64,000 bases of DNA, from positions 1,364,001-1,428,000 of the forward strand of contig NC_005027.1 in the NCBI RefSeq assembly GCF_000196115.1. The letters are read 5' to 3'. Below the pieces are notes generated by a model. That model made no database searches, was not told the origin of the DNA, and saw nothing but the letters and a program-made list of their open reading frames with translations. Shown here piece by piece: positions 18,830 to 28,162 of the stretch; positions within the stretch are counted from its first letter, which is position 1; the number at the start of each line of letters is the position of its first letter. The stretch comes from Rhodopirellula baltica SH 1 (GTDB taxonomy: Bacteria > Planctomycetota > Planctomycetia > Pirellulales > Pirellulaceae). The position numbers were made by a program, and so were the translations under genes.

Positions 18830-19747
18830 ATGAACGACGTGTCCTCTGCTCCCTCTGAATCGCTTACCGAATATTTCCCCGAAGACCTGCTGCATGTGGT
18901 CCGCGAAAACCAACCACTGCGTGAAACGTTGTGGTTGGGCATTGGCGGCCCCGCACGCTTCCTAGCCGAACCGGTCGAAATCGATCAGATCGAAAAACTT
19001 TACACCGCCGCTCGCGAAAAGCAGTTGGCTCTGCGTGTCCTTGGACAAGGCAGCAACGTGCTGGTTCGAGAAGCCGGATTTGATGGGTTGGTCATCAAGT
19101 TGTCCGCTCCCGCGACCAGTGGGCTGGAAATCCAGGGCCAAAAACTAGTCGCCGGTGCGGGAGCCAAGCTGACTCACGCGGTGATCAAAACGGTCGGTGA
19201 AGGATTGGGCGGACTGGAACACTTGGTCGGAATCCCTGGCAGTATCGGAGCAGCCGTCGTCGGGAACGTCTCAGCGGAAGGTCGCGACATCGGATCGGTC
19301 GTGGAGTCGATTGAGATCATCGATGAAGAAGGCAAACGCAAAACGCTCACGGGCGACGAAGCCGGGTTCGCTCACCGTCAATCCACTTTGATGGGAACCG
19401 TGGTTCTGTCCGTCACGTTTAACTTGGAACCCAAGGACGTTTCGGCACTCACGAAACGCATGCAAAAGTTGTGGATCCATCGTGGCCAGCGCCGTCCATC
19501 GGAATCCAATCGCATCGCAATGCCGTTCATCGATCCCGATTCCATTTCGGCGTGCGAGTTGATCAATAGCACCGGACTGGCGGGAATTCGTGAGGGCGAC
19601 GTGTCGCTCGATTCGGCGGCACCGCACTACTTGATCGCCCACGAAAACGCGACCAGCGATCAATGCGTGAAACTGATCGGGCGGGTACGCGAACAAGTCT
19701 TGATGCAAACCGGGATCGACTTGCAGTTGAATCTGCAAATTTGGTAA
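18830..19747 (+). CDS. MurB-like FAD protein with altered active-site residues
   Basis: MurB reduces UDP-GlcNAc-enolpyruvate to UDP-MurNAc in peptidoglycan synthesis. The 305-residue protein keeps the FAD-binding parts: LGIGGPARFLAEP (36-48), VLGQGSNVLVREAGFDGLVI (70-89) and GGLEHLVGIPGSIGAAVVGN (127-146). In my hand alignment the proton-donor Ser of the AGSxFxNP motif is Met231 in IAMPFIDP, the C-terminal catalytic Glu is Asn301 in LQLNLQIW, and the FxYRxS motif is FAHRQS. It may therefore be a MurB relative with a changed role. The start at 18830 gives the family-sized protein; the frame upstream carries no similarity. The FtsQ-like gene starts 10 bases after the stop. Confidence 0.85.
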   Translation: MNDVSSAPSESLTEYFPEDLLHVVRENQPLRETLWLGIGGPARFLAEPVEIDQIEKLYTAAREKQLALRVLGQGSNVLVREAGFDGLVIKLSAPATSGLEIQGQKLVAGAGAKLTHAVIKTVGEGLGGLEHLVGIPGSIGAAVVGNVSAEGRDIGSVVESIEIIDEEGKRKTLTGDEAGFAHRQSTLMGTVVLSVTFNLEPKDVSALTKRMQKLWIHRGQRRPSESNRIAMPFIDPDSISACELINSTGLAGIREGDVSLDSAAPHYLIAHENATSDQCVKLIGRVREQVLMQTGIDLQLNLQIW

Positions 19748-19757
19748 CCGTACTCGG

Positions 19758-20642
19758 ATGACCGAGTCGCCCCCGTCCGAAAAACGACCACGATTGATCC
19801 GGCGCAAGCGCGGACTGGAAGTGGAACAACCATCCACGATGGTGGGATGGGTCCGCGGAATGATCGCCGCGCCAGCGGTTTTGTCGATCCTGTGGCCCGC
19901 GATCCTGTTGGTCGTTGGCTACGCCGCCTGGCAAACTTGGGGAGCCAAGTACGTCGCGGTGACTTATCACGGGATCGATCCCCAAAAGATTTCTGTGACG
20001 TCGCCACCGGAATACGTGCGGACGGACATCGTTGATGTTGTCTACACCGAAACCGCGATGAAGGACATGTCGCTGCTGGACAAGCAAGTGTCCGCAAAAG
20101 TGGCTTCTGCGTTTGCGAGTCACCCGTGGGTGCAGCGTGTTGTCGGCGTGCGAAAGAAAGCAAACGGCCGACTCGACGTGCGTTTGAATTATCGATTGCC
20201 CGTTGCCATGGTCTACGTTGATGATCCCAAAACCGGACCTGGTTTTTTGGTGGTTGATGGCGAAGGCACTTTGTTGCCCAGCGACTTTGCACCCTCCGAA
20301 ACCGATCACTATCTGCACATCATTGTTCCAGGTGCTTATCACACCGGCGGGCTAGGTTCGCCTTTTGGTGACACCCGAGTTCATTCCGCCGCGTTGTTGG
20401 CTCGATTGCTTGCACCCCATCGCATCGAGCTGAAATTGAAAAGCATCGGGGTGCATGGCGATTTGCGGCAAAACCCGATCGTTCAGCTCGAAATCGCGAA
20501 TGAGGATGGCGAACGTTGGTTCTGGGGCAGTCCTCCCGGCGAAGAGGTTGCTGGCGAATTGCCCGCAACGATGAAGTTGCAAGCCATGTTGGCCGGAGTG
20601 CCAACTGGATCGGATTTACGACAAGTTCAACTTCAGCCGTAG
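19758..20642 (+). CDS. FtsQ-like division protein (POTRA plus beta domain)
   Basis: 294 residues: a basic cytosolic tail, one transmembrane helix (about 37-58) and an extracytoplasmic part. Residues 64-152 fit an FtsQ POTRA domain, ending SHPWVQRVVGVRKKANGRLDV then RLNYRLPVAMVY, and FLVVDGEGTLLP (163-174) matches the FtsQ beta-domain opening (lvDxxGxvl). FtsQ is an inner-membrane member of the divisome and commonly lies after murB in the division/cell-wall cluster; here it follows the MurB-like gene by 10 bases. Similarity is weak at the level of single residues, so the name rests on topology, motif order and context. Confidence 0.7.
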   Translation: MTESPPSEKRPRLIRRKRGLEVEQPSTMVGWVRGMIAAPAVLSILWPAILLVVGYAAWQTWGAKYVAVTYHGIDPQKISVTSPPEYVRTDIVDVVYTETAMKDMSLLDKQVSAKVASAFASHPWVQRVVGVRKKANGRLDVRLNYRLPVAMVYVDDPKTGPGFLVVDGEGTLLPSDFAPSETDHYLHIIVPGAYHTGGLGSPFGDTRVHSAALLARLLAPHRIELKLKSIGVHGDLRQNPIVQLEIANEDGERWFWGSPPGEEVAGELPATMKLQAMLAGVPTGSDLRQVQLQP

Positions 20643-20714
20643 CAAGCAAAGCATCACCGGCTCAGCTAATATCTTCCCTTCGCAGTCAATTCACCTCGCG
20701 GAAGGAATGTTCAC

Positions 20715-22346
20715 TTGGTCCGGATTCATCTCGCATTGTTGTTTGTTCTCACGCTTTGTTGCGTGAATCTGTTCTCGGCGGATCGTCCCAATGTGTTGGT
20801 GGCGATATCGGACGACCAGTCCTTCCCGCACACGTCGGCGTACGGATATCAAGCGATTCAAACGCCGGCCTTTGATCGCGTTGCAAAGACGGGAGTCTTG
20901 TTCAACAACGCCTTCACACCCTCGCCAGGATGCAGCCCCATGCGTGCTGCATTCTTGACCGGACGCAATATTTGGCAGATCGAACACGCCGGGACTCATG
21001 CCAGTTCCTTTGCGAGCAAGTACGAGGTCTATCAGGACCGGCTTGAGAACGCGGGCTACTTCGTTGGGTACACCGGCAAAGGTTGGGGGCCGGGAAACTG
21101 GAAAATCAGCGATCGTTCGAGGAACCCTGCCGGGCCATCGTTTTCGTCAAAGAAGTCGAAGGCTCCCGGCGGAATCAGCGGCAACGATTACGCAGCCAAT
21201 TTTGACGAGTTTTTGAAGGCCCGGCCGGACGACAAGCCTTTCAGCTTTTGGTTCGGATGTCATGAACCGCATCGTGTGTTCGAGAAAGGCATCGGGCTGA
21301 AAAATGGGCTGGATCCGTCCAAGGTCGTTGTGCCCGCTTTCTTGCCCGACACGCCCGAGATTCGAAGCGACATCCTGGACTACTGTTTCGAGATCCAGTG
21401 GTTTGACCAGCATTTAGGCCGAATGCTTGATTCGCTTGAAAAAGCGGGAGAGCTCGACAACACGATCGTGATCGTGACCAGCGACAACGGCATGGCGTTT
21501 CCGCGGGCCAAAGCAAACGTTTATGAATATGGCATCCACATGCCTCTGGCGATCAGTTGGCCGAGCGGCGCGAAGGGTGGACGCGTGGTCGATGACCTGG
21601 TGAATTTGATCGACGTGACGGTGACCATCTACGACGCGACCGAGGTCCAACCGCCTGAGAAGACACCGCTGAGTGGTCGCAGTTTGGTCGAGCTGCTTCG
21701 GTCCGACCAAGACGGAATCGTCGAGCCGACTCGTGACGCTGTTTTCTCCGGCCGCGAAAGGCATTCTTCGGTGCGGTATGAATCGCTCGGGTATCCTCAA
21801 CGATGCATCCGAACGGACCAATACCTCTATATCCGCAACTTCCGTCCGGAACGTTGGCCGGCTGGTGCACCCCAGAAATTTGGTGCGGGAAGTTACCCGA
21901 AAACCAATGTCGTCTTGGCCAAAGAGTTGGGGCCGATGCACGAAGGCTATCACGACATCGATGGTTCGCCTTCGTTGTCGTTCTTGGTCGAAAACCGCGA
22001 CGACGCGGAGCTCGCCAAGTATTTGCAGTCGGCGGTTGCCAAGCGACCTGCAGATGAACTTTACGACATCCAATCAGATCCCGCTTGTTTGAACGATCTG
22101 TCGGCCAAACCTGATTTCGCAGAGATCAAAGCCGGCTTGAGCAAGCGTTTGAATGATTACTTGACCAAGACAAACGATCCGCGAGTGTCAGGTCCGGATG
22201 GCGGTGACATTTGGGAAACCTATCCGCGATACAGCGGTTTGCGTTGGTTCCCCGAACCTGAGTGGGCAAAGCAGTCACCGGATCGCGTGCCAAAGATGGA
22301 CTGGTTGGAACAGCGTCGGCCCAAGGTACAGGTGAGCGACAAGTGA
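20715..22346 (+). CDS. Secreted sulfatase (FGly type)
   Basis: 543 residues with a signal peptide (hydrophobic LALLFVLTLCCVNLFSA). Type I sulfatases hydrolyse sulfate esters using a formylglycine made from Cys or Ser in C/S-x-P-x-R; here it is Cys73 in CSPMRAAFLTG. The metal-binding pair ISDDQ (31-35), the GYTGKG region and TSDNG complete the alkaline-phosphatase-superfamily active site. The start is TTG at 20715: GGAAGG lies 9 bases before it, whereas the nearby ATG at 20707 is out of frame. The true substrate is unknown; marine planctomycete sulfatases usually act on algal polysaccharides. The FtsQ-like gene upstream ends 72 bases before. Confidence 0.93.
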   Translation: MVRIHLALLFVLTLCCVNLFSADRPNVLVAISDDQSFPHTSAYGYQAIQTPAFDRVAKTGVLFNNAFTPSPGCSPMRAAFLTGRNIWQIEHAGTHASSFASKYEVYQDRLENAGYFVGYTGKGWGPGNWKISDRSRNPAGPSFSSKKSKAPGGISGNDYAANFDEFLKARPDDKPFSFWFGCHEPHRVFEKGIGLKNGLDPSKVVVPAFLPDTPEIRSDILDYCFEIQWFDQHLGRMLDSLEKAGELDNTIVIVTSDNGMAFPRAKANVYEYGIHMPLAISWPSGAKGGRVVDDLVNLIDVTVTIYDATEVQPPEKTPLSGRSLVELLRSDQDGIVEPTRDAVFSGRERHSSVRYESLGYPQRCIRTDQYLYIRNFRPERWPAGAPQKFGAGSYPKTNVVLAKELGPMHEGYHDIDGSPSLSFLVENRDDAELAKYLQSAVAKRPADELYDIQSDPACLNDLSAKPDFAEIKAGLSKRLNDYLTKTNDPRVSGPDGGDIWETYPRYSGLRWFPEPEWAKQSPDRVPKMDWLEQRRPKVQVSDK

Positions 22347-22487
22347 TGTGGTGGAAGGACACGAGCCTCAGGTTCCTCACCGGGCGGCTTGCGCCGCACC
22401 GCTAAGATCGTCTTTTAGTGTTCACGCCTTCCTCAGTAAAGAAGCATTCAATCGAGACGGAACTCGATCCGCGTTCGGTGCGGTGAA

Positions 22488-23995
22488 CTATTCGATCACC
22501 GCGTTTTGTTCGCGAACGTCGGCGTAGACGATCGCGGACAGCCATACCAAACAGATGACTTGTCCGACCAAAGCAGCCACCGCGATCGCGATCGCCCCGT
22601 AGGATCCGACGAACGCGGCGGTCAATCCCAGCATGACGACGGAAGCAACGATGCGGCATCGGATCGGCGCGAGCGGTTTGCCTCGGCCTTTGACGTAGCT
22701 GTCCAACCCTTGCAAGATGCCTTTGATCGCGGACACCGGTGCGAGCCACCAAGCGAACACAATGGCGGGTGCAAATTCTTCGCCATAAACGAGCTTCACC
22801 AACGGTCCGATCAAGATGATGAAGGCGATGGTGGAAACGGTTTGAATCGCGATGGAGCCACCAAGAATTCGGTGCACGTCCGATGTTCGCAGTCGTTTGC
22901 TGCGATCCGCCGCGGTATTGAACAAGTAAATGCCCAGCGTGTTAGGAATCACCGTCAACGGATAGACGACAGGAACCATCGCTGCGTAAAAGCCCTGCGT
23001 TAGAAGTGGAACCAACCACATCACGAGCAACAATCCAATCGCTCGGAAAGGTCCGTCGCCAACATGGAAACGCCGTAGGGGCGGCTTTCTTTCAAAAGTT
23101 GTTTGACAGGCGGTTCGCTGTTGCCCGTGGCTAGTTTGGGGAGTCCGATCACACAGGCGGCCATTGAGATTGCCGATGCGATGACGAACAACACGCAAGC
23201 CAAATTCAGCGTCACGTCGGTCACGAAGGCAGCAACCAGCAGCAATGCGGGAAACGCGGCGGCGGAAACGAATCGACGCACGTTGTACTTCGAGAAGTCA
23301 CCTGCCCCGCGATCGACCGCGGTCATGATCAGCATCACGTGTTGGCCGATAACGCTGAACGCGCACAAGCAACCCAGCGACATCAGATAGGCTTTCTCGT
23401 CGGGCAACGCGATCACATTGCAGAGCACAACCAATCCGGTCGTCACGACGCCGGTGGTCAAGCCCAACCACATCGCCGCCCGTCGAAGTTTGATCGTCTC
23501 AACCGTCCGATCGGCGGCGTAACGGCAGATGACTTCCACGCCGCCGAACAAACCGATGTAGAGCAGCATCTGCACATACAGAACGGTCGTCGCGTATTCG
23601 CCTCGGCCGACCGGTCCGAGCAGTCGGGCCAACAAGATGCCTTGGCCCATCTGCAACGCCACGATTCCAAAGGCAAAGCCGACTGTCTGGGCAAACGAAA
23701 ACGCTTTGGCGAACTTGCTCGGGGGAGCAGCGTTGCCGGCATCATTGTCGGAAGGAGCCTGATCGGCGATTGCCGGACCGGGGACAGCCTCGCCGGAGCT
23801 GGTCAATCCAGCGTCCGCGTTTGCCGGAGACACGGAGCAATCGCCAACCATTGGCTCGCCGCAATTGGACTGACTGGCGATGGTCTCGGCAGTGCCAACT
23901 GTTGCCACGCGGTCGTCTGACGCCCCAGACCGATCGCTCAGAATGCTGGAGTCACCTGTGGAAGATGAGTCGTTAGAGGTTCGATCGGATGGCAT
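22488..23995 (-). pseudogene. Polysaccharide flippase (MATE/Wzx-like), interrupted by a frameshift
   Basis: Two overlapping minus-strand frames together make one flippase-like membrane protein of about 502 residues. Frame one (from ATG 23995) encodes a polar 95-residue N-terminal region, then GFAFGIVALQMGQGILLARLLGP and more helices, and ends LSERLDCCS at a TGA (23021-23023). The next frame takes over with LLLVMWLVPLLTQGFYAAMV and continues to the stop at 22488. Restoring one base in GATTGTTG near 23028-23035 would rejoin them as SERLDLLLVMW. This is either a real inactivating -1 frameshift or a sequencing error. Such proteins flip lipid-linked glycans. It follows the FHA gene by 47 bases and may be cotranscribed. 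Confidence 0.8.
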
Positions 23996-24042
23996 GTTGC
24001 GGAGCAGTATAGTTGCGATCAGTGCATCCGCTTGAGGCCTGG

Positions 24043-25056
24043 TCAGTCGATTCCGTCAACGATTCGAACTTCCGGACCCTGCCAAAACTGCATCGCTTGG
24101 TACCCGCCGAAGACGAAGACGGCGATCGTCATCGCAAAGGCGGCGTAGATCTTCACCTTGTCCCAGTCGACTCGGTTCAGAATGCTCGTTGTGGCTGCAC
24201 CTTTTACTTTTGCAGAGGGGGGCGATCCCGAGCCGCGTTTGTTTGTGGCGGCGCCTCTACCTGATGACGTTTGATCGGGCGGTTCCGCCGCATCGTCGTC
24301 GATAAATTCTTCGTCGTGGTCGAAGAATTCTGAATCAGGACGTGATGGTTCAGGATTGGAGGTTTTGGCGCGAATATCGTCGTAGCGTGCTTCGCGAGCG
24401 ACGGTGTCTTCGGCTTCCAAAAACGACGCGATGTCGACTTCCTGCCATGCTTCTCCTTGCAGCAACGAAACGGTGGGCGACTCGGAGACCGCCCGAGTTG
24501 AATTGGCTTGTCTCGCCGAATGGTCTCGGTTTGCCCGCTTCGCGTCATCTTCGTCTTCGAAGCCGGACGCGGTGTCAAATCCGCGTTCGTTCACCACCGT
24601 GTCTTCTCTTGGGTCGATGGCGGCGATGTGCTTGCGTGCCGCATTTTCTTGCGACTCGATCACCAATCCAAATGCGATTTTGCCGCATCTCAATTCTGCG
24701 CCGTCGACGAGTTCGATCCAGGTCCGACTTGGAATGCGGGTTCCGTTGACTCGCGTTCCCGCGGAACTGTCGAGATCGAAGATTCGGAACCGTGGCTCGG
24801 AATCGGCCGGCGTTTCCCAGTGCAGCAAGCAGTGTTTTCGACTCACCGAGCGGCTCTTCGGCCGGATTTGGCAAACGCGATCGCGACCGATCATGTAGTA
24901 CCCCGATCGAATCTCCGCGACCATACCGGCCCGGCTGCCGGTTGCCAAAATCAATTGTGCGGAGCTATCGGTCACCAGATTCTGTCGGTTGTGCATCGGA
25001 GGGAGGGATCCGGTCCGACCACCAATGGGCCGCCCCGCTACTGCGGTTTTGATCAT
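24043..25056 (-). CDS. FHA-domain protein with C-terminal membrane anchor
   Basis: 337 residues. An FHA phosphothreonine-binding domain occupies about 35-140, with the conserved GRD (57-59), SRKH and NGT elements. A long acidic, probably disordered linker follows (about 145-300), and one transmembrane helix near the C-terminus (IYAAFAMTIAVFVFGGYQAM). The topology puts the FHA domain in the cytosol. The gene directly follows a membrane-anchored Ser/Thr kinase (29-base gap), whose phosphorylated targets or autophosphorylation sites it may bind. The ATG at 24996 (MHNRQNLV) is an alternative start. Confidence 0.88.
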   Translation of the reverse strand: MIKTAVAGRPIGGRTGSLPPMHNRQNLVTDSSAQLILATGSRAGMVAEIRSGYYMIGRDRVCQIRPKSRSVSRKHCLLHWETPADSEPRFRIFDLDSSAGTRVNGTRIPSRTWIELVDGAELRCGKIAFGLVIESQENAARKHIAAIDPREDTVVNERGFDTASGFEDEDDAKRANRDHSARQANSTRAVSESPTVSLLQGEAWQEVDIASFLEAEDTVAREARYDDIRAKTSNPEPSRPDSEFFDHDEEFIDDDAAEPPDQTSSGRGAATNKRGSGSPPSAKVKGAATTSILNRVDWDKVKIYAAFAMTIAVFVFGGYQAMQFWQGPEVRIVDGID

Positions 25057-25085
25057 AACAAAAACAAGTCAATATTGCCGGGGTT

Positions 25086-26600
25086 TCAACCGCCGTTGAT
25101 GATGACGATCTCTTTGCCACTCTCGGTGGCTTTAATTTTCGGTGCCGCCGGCGCATCCGGTTTCGCGATCGTGTAAACGGCCATCCCCAGCACTGTCATC
25201 AGGGCGATAACAGCGATCGCCAACCCCATCCCCAGCATCAACGTCTGATTTTGATTGGAATTGGATCCGGTGGATGAATGATTGTTTGATGCCAGGCCAG
25301 CACGCGGCGGCGGTGGGCTAGACAATCCAGACGTTGATCTGGGGAATGCACTTGGTGTGGTCGCGACACCGATATCGGGCAGCGTGCTGAAATCAAACTC
25401 GCTCGAATCCTGCCACGTTTCGTCAGCATCTGAGCCATTGAAAATCGACTGGTCATCCATCGTCGCTTGATAGAGTTGACCTTCGTCGGTCGTGTCCGAT
25501 GTCGACGCGATCGCGGCGAGCGGTTGATGGTTCTTCTGTTTCAGTCCGGCCGAGCGGCGGATGCGATCGAATTGGCCGATCAAATCCACGGCAGATGGCG
25601 GACGATCGGCGGGTTTCTTGGCCATCATCCGAGTCAGCAAACTTGCCAGTGGTGCGGGGCAATCCGGACGCAGCTTGCGAACGTCGGGCACGGGGGCGGT
25701 CTGATGTTTAGCCAGTCGTTGTGCCACTGTGTCACCTTTGTACGGTGGACGACCGGTCAGCAGAAAGAACAACGTGCATCCGAGCGAATAGATGTCCGCT
25801 CTGGCATCGACGCTGTGACTGTTGAGAGCCTGTTCCGGTGCGACAAAGTCGGCTGTTCCGGTCAGCCGACGTTTGCCGGTATCGCCCGAACCTTCCGACC
25901 ATCCGATGCGAGCCAGACCCATGTCGCTGACCTTCACCACGCCATCGGATCGCAACATCAAGTTGGACGGTTTGATATCGCGGTGAATGATTCCTCGCTC
26001 GTGAGCGTGAGCCAATCCGCCGGTGGCTTGATACATCGCATCAATCGCGGCGGCGATCGACATCACGCCATCGCGAGCGACGACTTGATGCAAATCGATC
26101 CCGTCGATGTATTCCATCACGATGTAGAGTTTGCCGTTGGACTGATTGAAGTCGTACGCGCGAACAATGTTTGGATGGTCAAGTTGGGCCGATGCACGAG
26201 CCTCTTCTTGAAAGCGTTGAATTCGGCGTTCGTCACGGCTGGAGTCTGAGTTCAAGATCTTCAGCGCCATCTGACGCTTCATGACACTGTGTTCACCCAG
26301 ATAGACCATCCCCATGCCGCCTTTGCCGAGCGGGCGAAGCAGTTTGTAGGCACCTAGAAAGAAGCCTTTGCTCTTGCCGGCAAGCAACTTGCTGGATTGC
26401 CATCGCGTCAGCAAACCTGCGTTCTGCATGCCATCGGCGAGACGCTGCGGAGTGAACCGGGTGTCGTCGGTCATCAGAGAAGCAACGACTGTTTTGATCT
26501 CGTCCAGTGTCACCACACCGGCAGCGATGGATCGCCGCACGAGTGCACGGGACTCTTCATCTAGGATGGGCGCAGAGGCGGGAGGGCTCTCGGCAGACAT
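25086..26600 (-). CDS. Membrane-anchored Ser/Thr protein kinase (PknB-like)
   Basis: 504 residues. An N-terminal helical segment (about 10-75) of the kind common in planctomycete kinases precedes a Hanks-type kinase domain (85-350): GKGGMG (92-97), the ATP-binding Lys114 in MALKIL, HRDIKPSN (206-213), DMG (226-228, in place of DFG), and TADFVAPEQ as the activation segment end. A Ser/Thr/Pro-rich linker and one transmembrane helix (LMLGMGLAIAVIALMTVLGM) end in a short extracytoplasmic tail. Unlike PknB it has no PASTA repeats. It precedes the FHA gene, which suggests a kinase and phospho-reader pair. Confidence 0.95.
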   Translation of the reverse strand: MSAESPPASAPILDEESRALVRRSIAAGVVTLDEIKTVVASLMTDDTRFTPQRLADGMQNAGLLTRWQSSKLLAGKSKGFFLGAYKLLRPLGKGGMGMVYLGEHSVMKRQMALKILNSDSSRDERRIQRFQEEARASAQLDHPNIVRAYDFNQSNGKLYIVMEYIDGIDLHQVVARDGVMSIAAAIDAMYQATGGLAHAHERGIIHRDIKPSNLMLRSDGVVKVSDMGLARIGWSEGSGDTGKRRLTGTADFVAPEQALNSHSVDARADIYSLGCTLFFLLTGRPPYKGDTVAQRLAKHQTAPVPDVRKLRPDCPAPLASLLTRMMAKKPADRPPSAVDLIGQFDRIRRSAGLKQKNHQPLAAIASTSDTTDEGQLYQATMDDQSIFNGSDADETWQDSSEFDFSTLPDIGVATTPSAFPRSTSGLSSPPPPRAGLASNNHSSTGSNSNQNQTLMLGMGLAIAVIALMTVLGMAVYTIAKPDAPAAPKIKATESGKEIVIINGG

Positions 26601-26758
26601 AAAGACATCGCATCAATGAGAGGTGAACCGGTCGTGTCAGTTTACCAATCGACACCCGGTTTTGCGAAGGAACACACTCTCTCGTTTCGACCGTAAAACC
26701 CGCGGTTTATCGTCGATGACGATGAAGTTTTGATGAACATTGTTTCGAATGGGTCCGC

Positions 26759-27589
26759 TCATTCGATCACGTCGGGTTCTTCCACCTGAAACACTTCGTC
26801 GGGGTAGTCGACTCGGCAAAGGAACAACCCTTGAGGCGGCGCGGTCGGGCCTGCCATTTTGCGGTCGCGGCTGGCCAGGACCTCATCGATCCAGTTAGGC
26901 GATTTCTTCCCTCGGCCGACCTCCAGCATGGTGCCCATCAGGTTGCGAACCATGTTGTAGAGGAAACCTTCTCCATCGATTTCAAAACACCAGTGCTCGC
27001 CCTCCAGTTCCGCTCCGGTTGGTCCGGTGGCAACGCGAGGAATCCAACGAGCCGAATGGATTGTCCGAACGGTCGACGGTCGTTCAGCGCCGGTTCCCTG
27101 AAACGCTTTGAAATCGTGACGCCCGACGAACTTTGCCGCTGCCGATTGCATTGCCGAATGATCAATCGGACCACCAACGCGATTGACAAAGCGATTCGCG
27201 AATGGATCGCGACTGCCACCGACTTGAACGAGATACTGATACTGCTTTCCCGTCGCATCGGCGATGGGATGAAATCGTTCGCGAGTCTCACGGACCGCTT
27301 TGACGCGAATGTCGTTTGGCAGTTTGCTGTTGATCGCGCGCTGCAGGGCAACCGTGTCGGCCTTCCAAACCGGTAATACACATCGAGCTACCTGCCCGAT
27401 CGCATGAACTCCCGCGTCAGTTCGGCCACTGCCCAAGACTCGCACCGGACGACCAGCCAACGGTCGAATGACGCGTTCCAGTTCGGATTGAATCGACCGC
27501 TGTTCAGGCTGGACTTGCCAGCCACAATATTCGGTACCGTCGTAAGCGACCGTCAGATGAAACGTGCGAGGGCGATCGTTGGCTTGCAA
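26759..27589 (-). CDS. truA: tRNA pseudouridine(38-40) synthase
   Basis: Converts uridines 38-40 of the anticodon stem-loop to pseudouridine. The 276-residue protein has [15 protein letters not shown] (14-28), the catalytic Asp58 in [14 protein letters not shown], the [15 protein letters not shown] region, and [19 protein letters not shown], all characteristic of TruA. Its length is normal. It is monocistronic as far as can be seen, with 158 bases to the kinase gene downstream, and it is divergent from a small unknown gene that begins 28 bases away. Confidence 0.97.
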
Positions 27590-27616
27590 TTCATTTCTCT
27601 TTGGAACCGGTTCTCA

Positions 27617-28078
27617 ATGACTCACCGCATTCGATTGCGACGCCCCTGGACCCGCGAAATTTTCTGCGATGGCCAGTCGGTGCATCGAGCGGAACGCATG
27701 GACGTTCCGGACACGTCGGGTGCATCCGAGGTTCCTACGGGCAATGATGTGCCCGGGCAGGTAACCCGGTCGGAGTATCATGCCATCTATCGACGGCATT
27801 TCAATTGCCCCACTGGATTGGAAGACGGTGATCAGGTGTCAATCGAAATTGACCCGGAACCGAATCAGCGTTTTGTGGTGCGACTGAATGAACAGGAGAT
27901 CGGCACAAACGACCTGGCGGGGATGCAGGTTGAAACCGCCAGCGAAGCAATCCGACTGCCACTTCCGAAGCCGTTGTTGGGGCAGAATCAAATCGAGATC
28001 GAGTTGCGATCCAACGAGGCATCGAGTCCGCCGCTTTGCGTCTCAGAAGTCGCCCTACGAATTGATGCGGCGGTATGA
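27617..28078 (+). CDS. Conserved-looking hypothetical protein, beta-rich
   Basis: From the ATG at 27617 the protein has 153 residues; a longer frame from 27404 would overlap truA and is rejected. I do not recognise the family. The sequence alternates polar and hydrophobic residues with strands such as QVSIEIDPE, RFVVRLNEQEI and NQIEIELRSN, and ends VSEVALRID, which suggests a beta-sandwich of the carbohydrate-binding or galactose-binding-like type. There is no signal peptide or membrane segment. It is divergent from truA with 27 bases between the starts. Confidence 0.6.
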   Translation: MTHRIRLRRPWTREIFCDGQSVHRAERMDVPDTSGASEVPTGNDVPGQVTRSEYHAIYRRHFNCPTGLEDGDQVSIEIDPEPNQRFVVRLNEQEIGTNDLAGMQVETASEAIRLPLPKPLLGQNQIEIELRSNEASSPPLCVSEVALRIDAAV

Positions 28079-28162
28079 CGAGAGTGGCTTACATTCCCAG
28101 TCTGTGCTCGCACCGGATAGCTTTAGATTGCTCCACCGGATGGGAACCAACACCACGTTTGT

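Noticed and set aside
25467..26249. A 260-codon plus-strand frame opposite the Ser/Thr kinase gene
   Set aside because: The minus-strand kinase motifs are complete; the frame has no similarity of its own.
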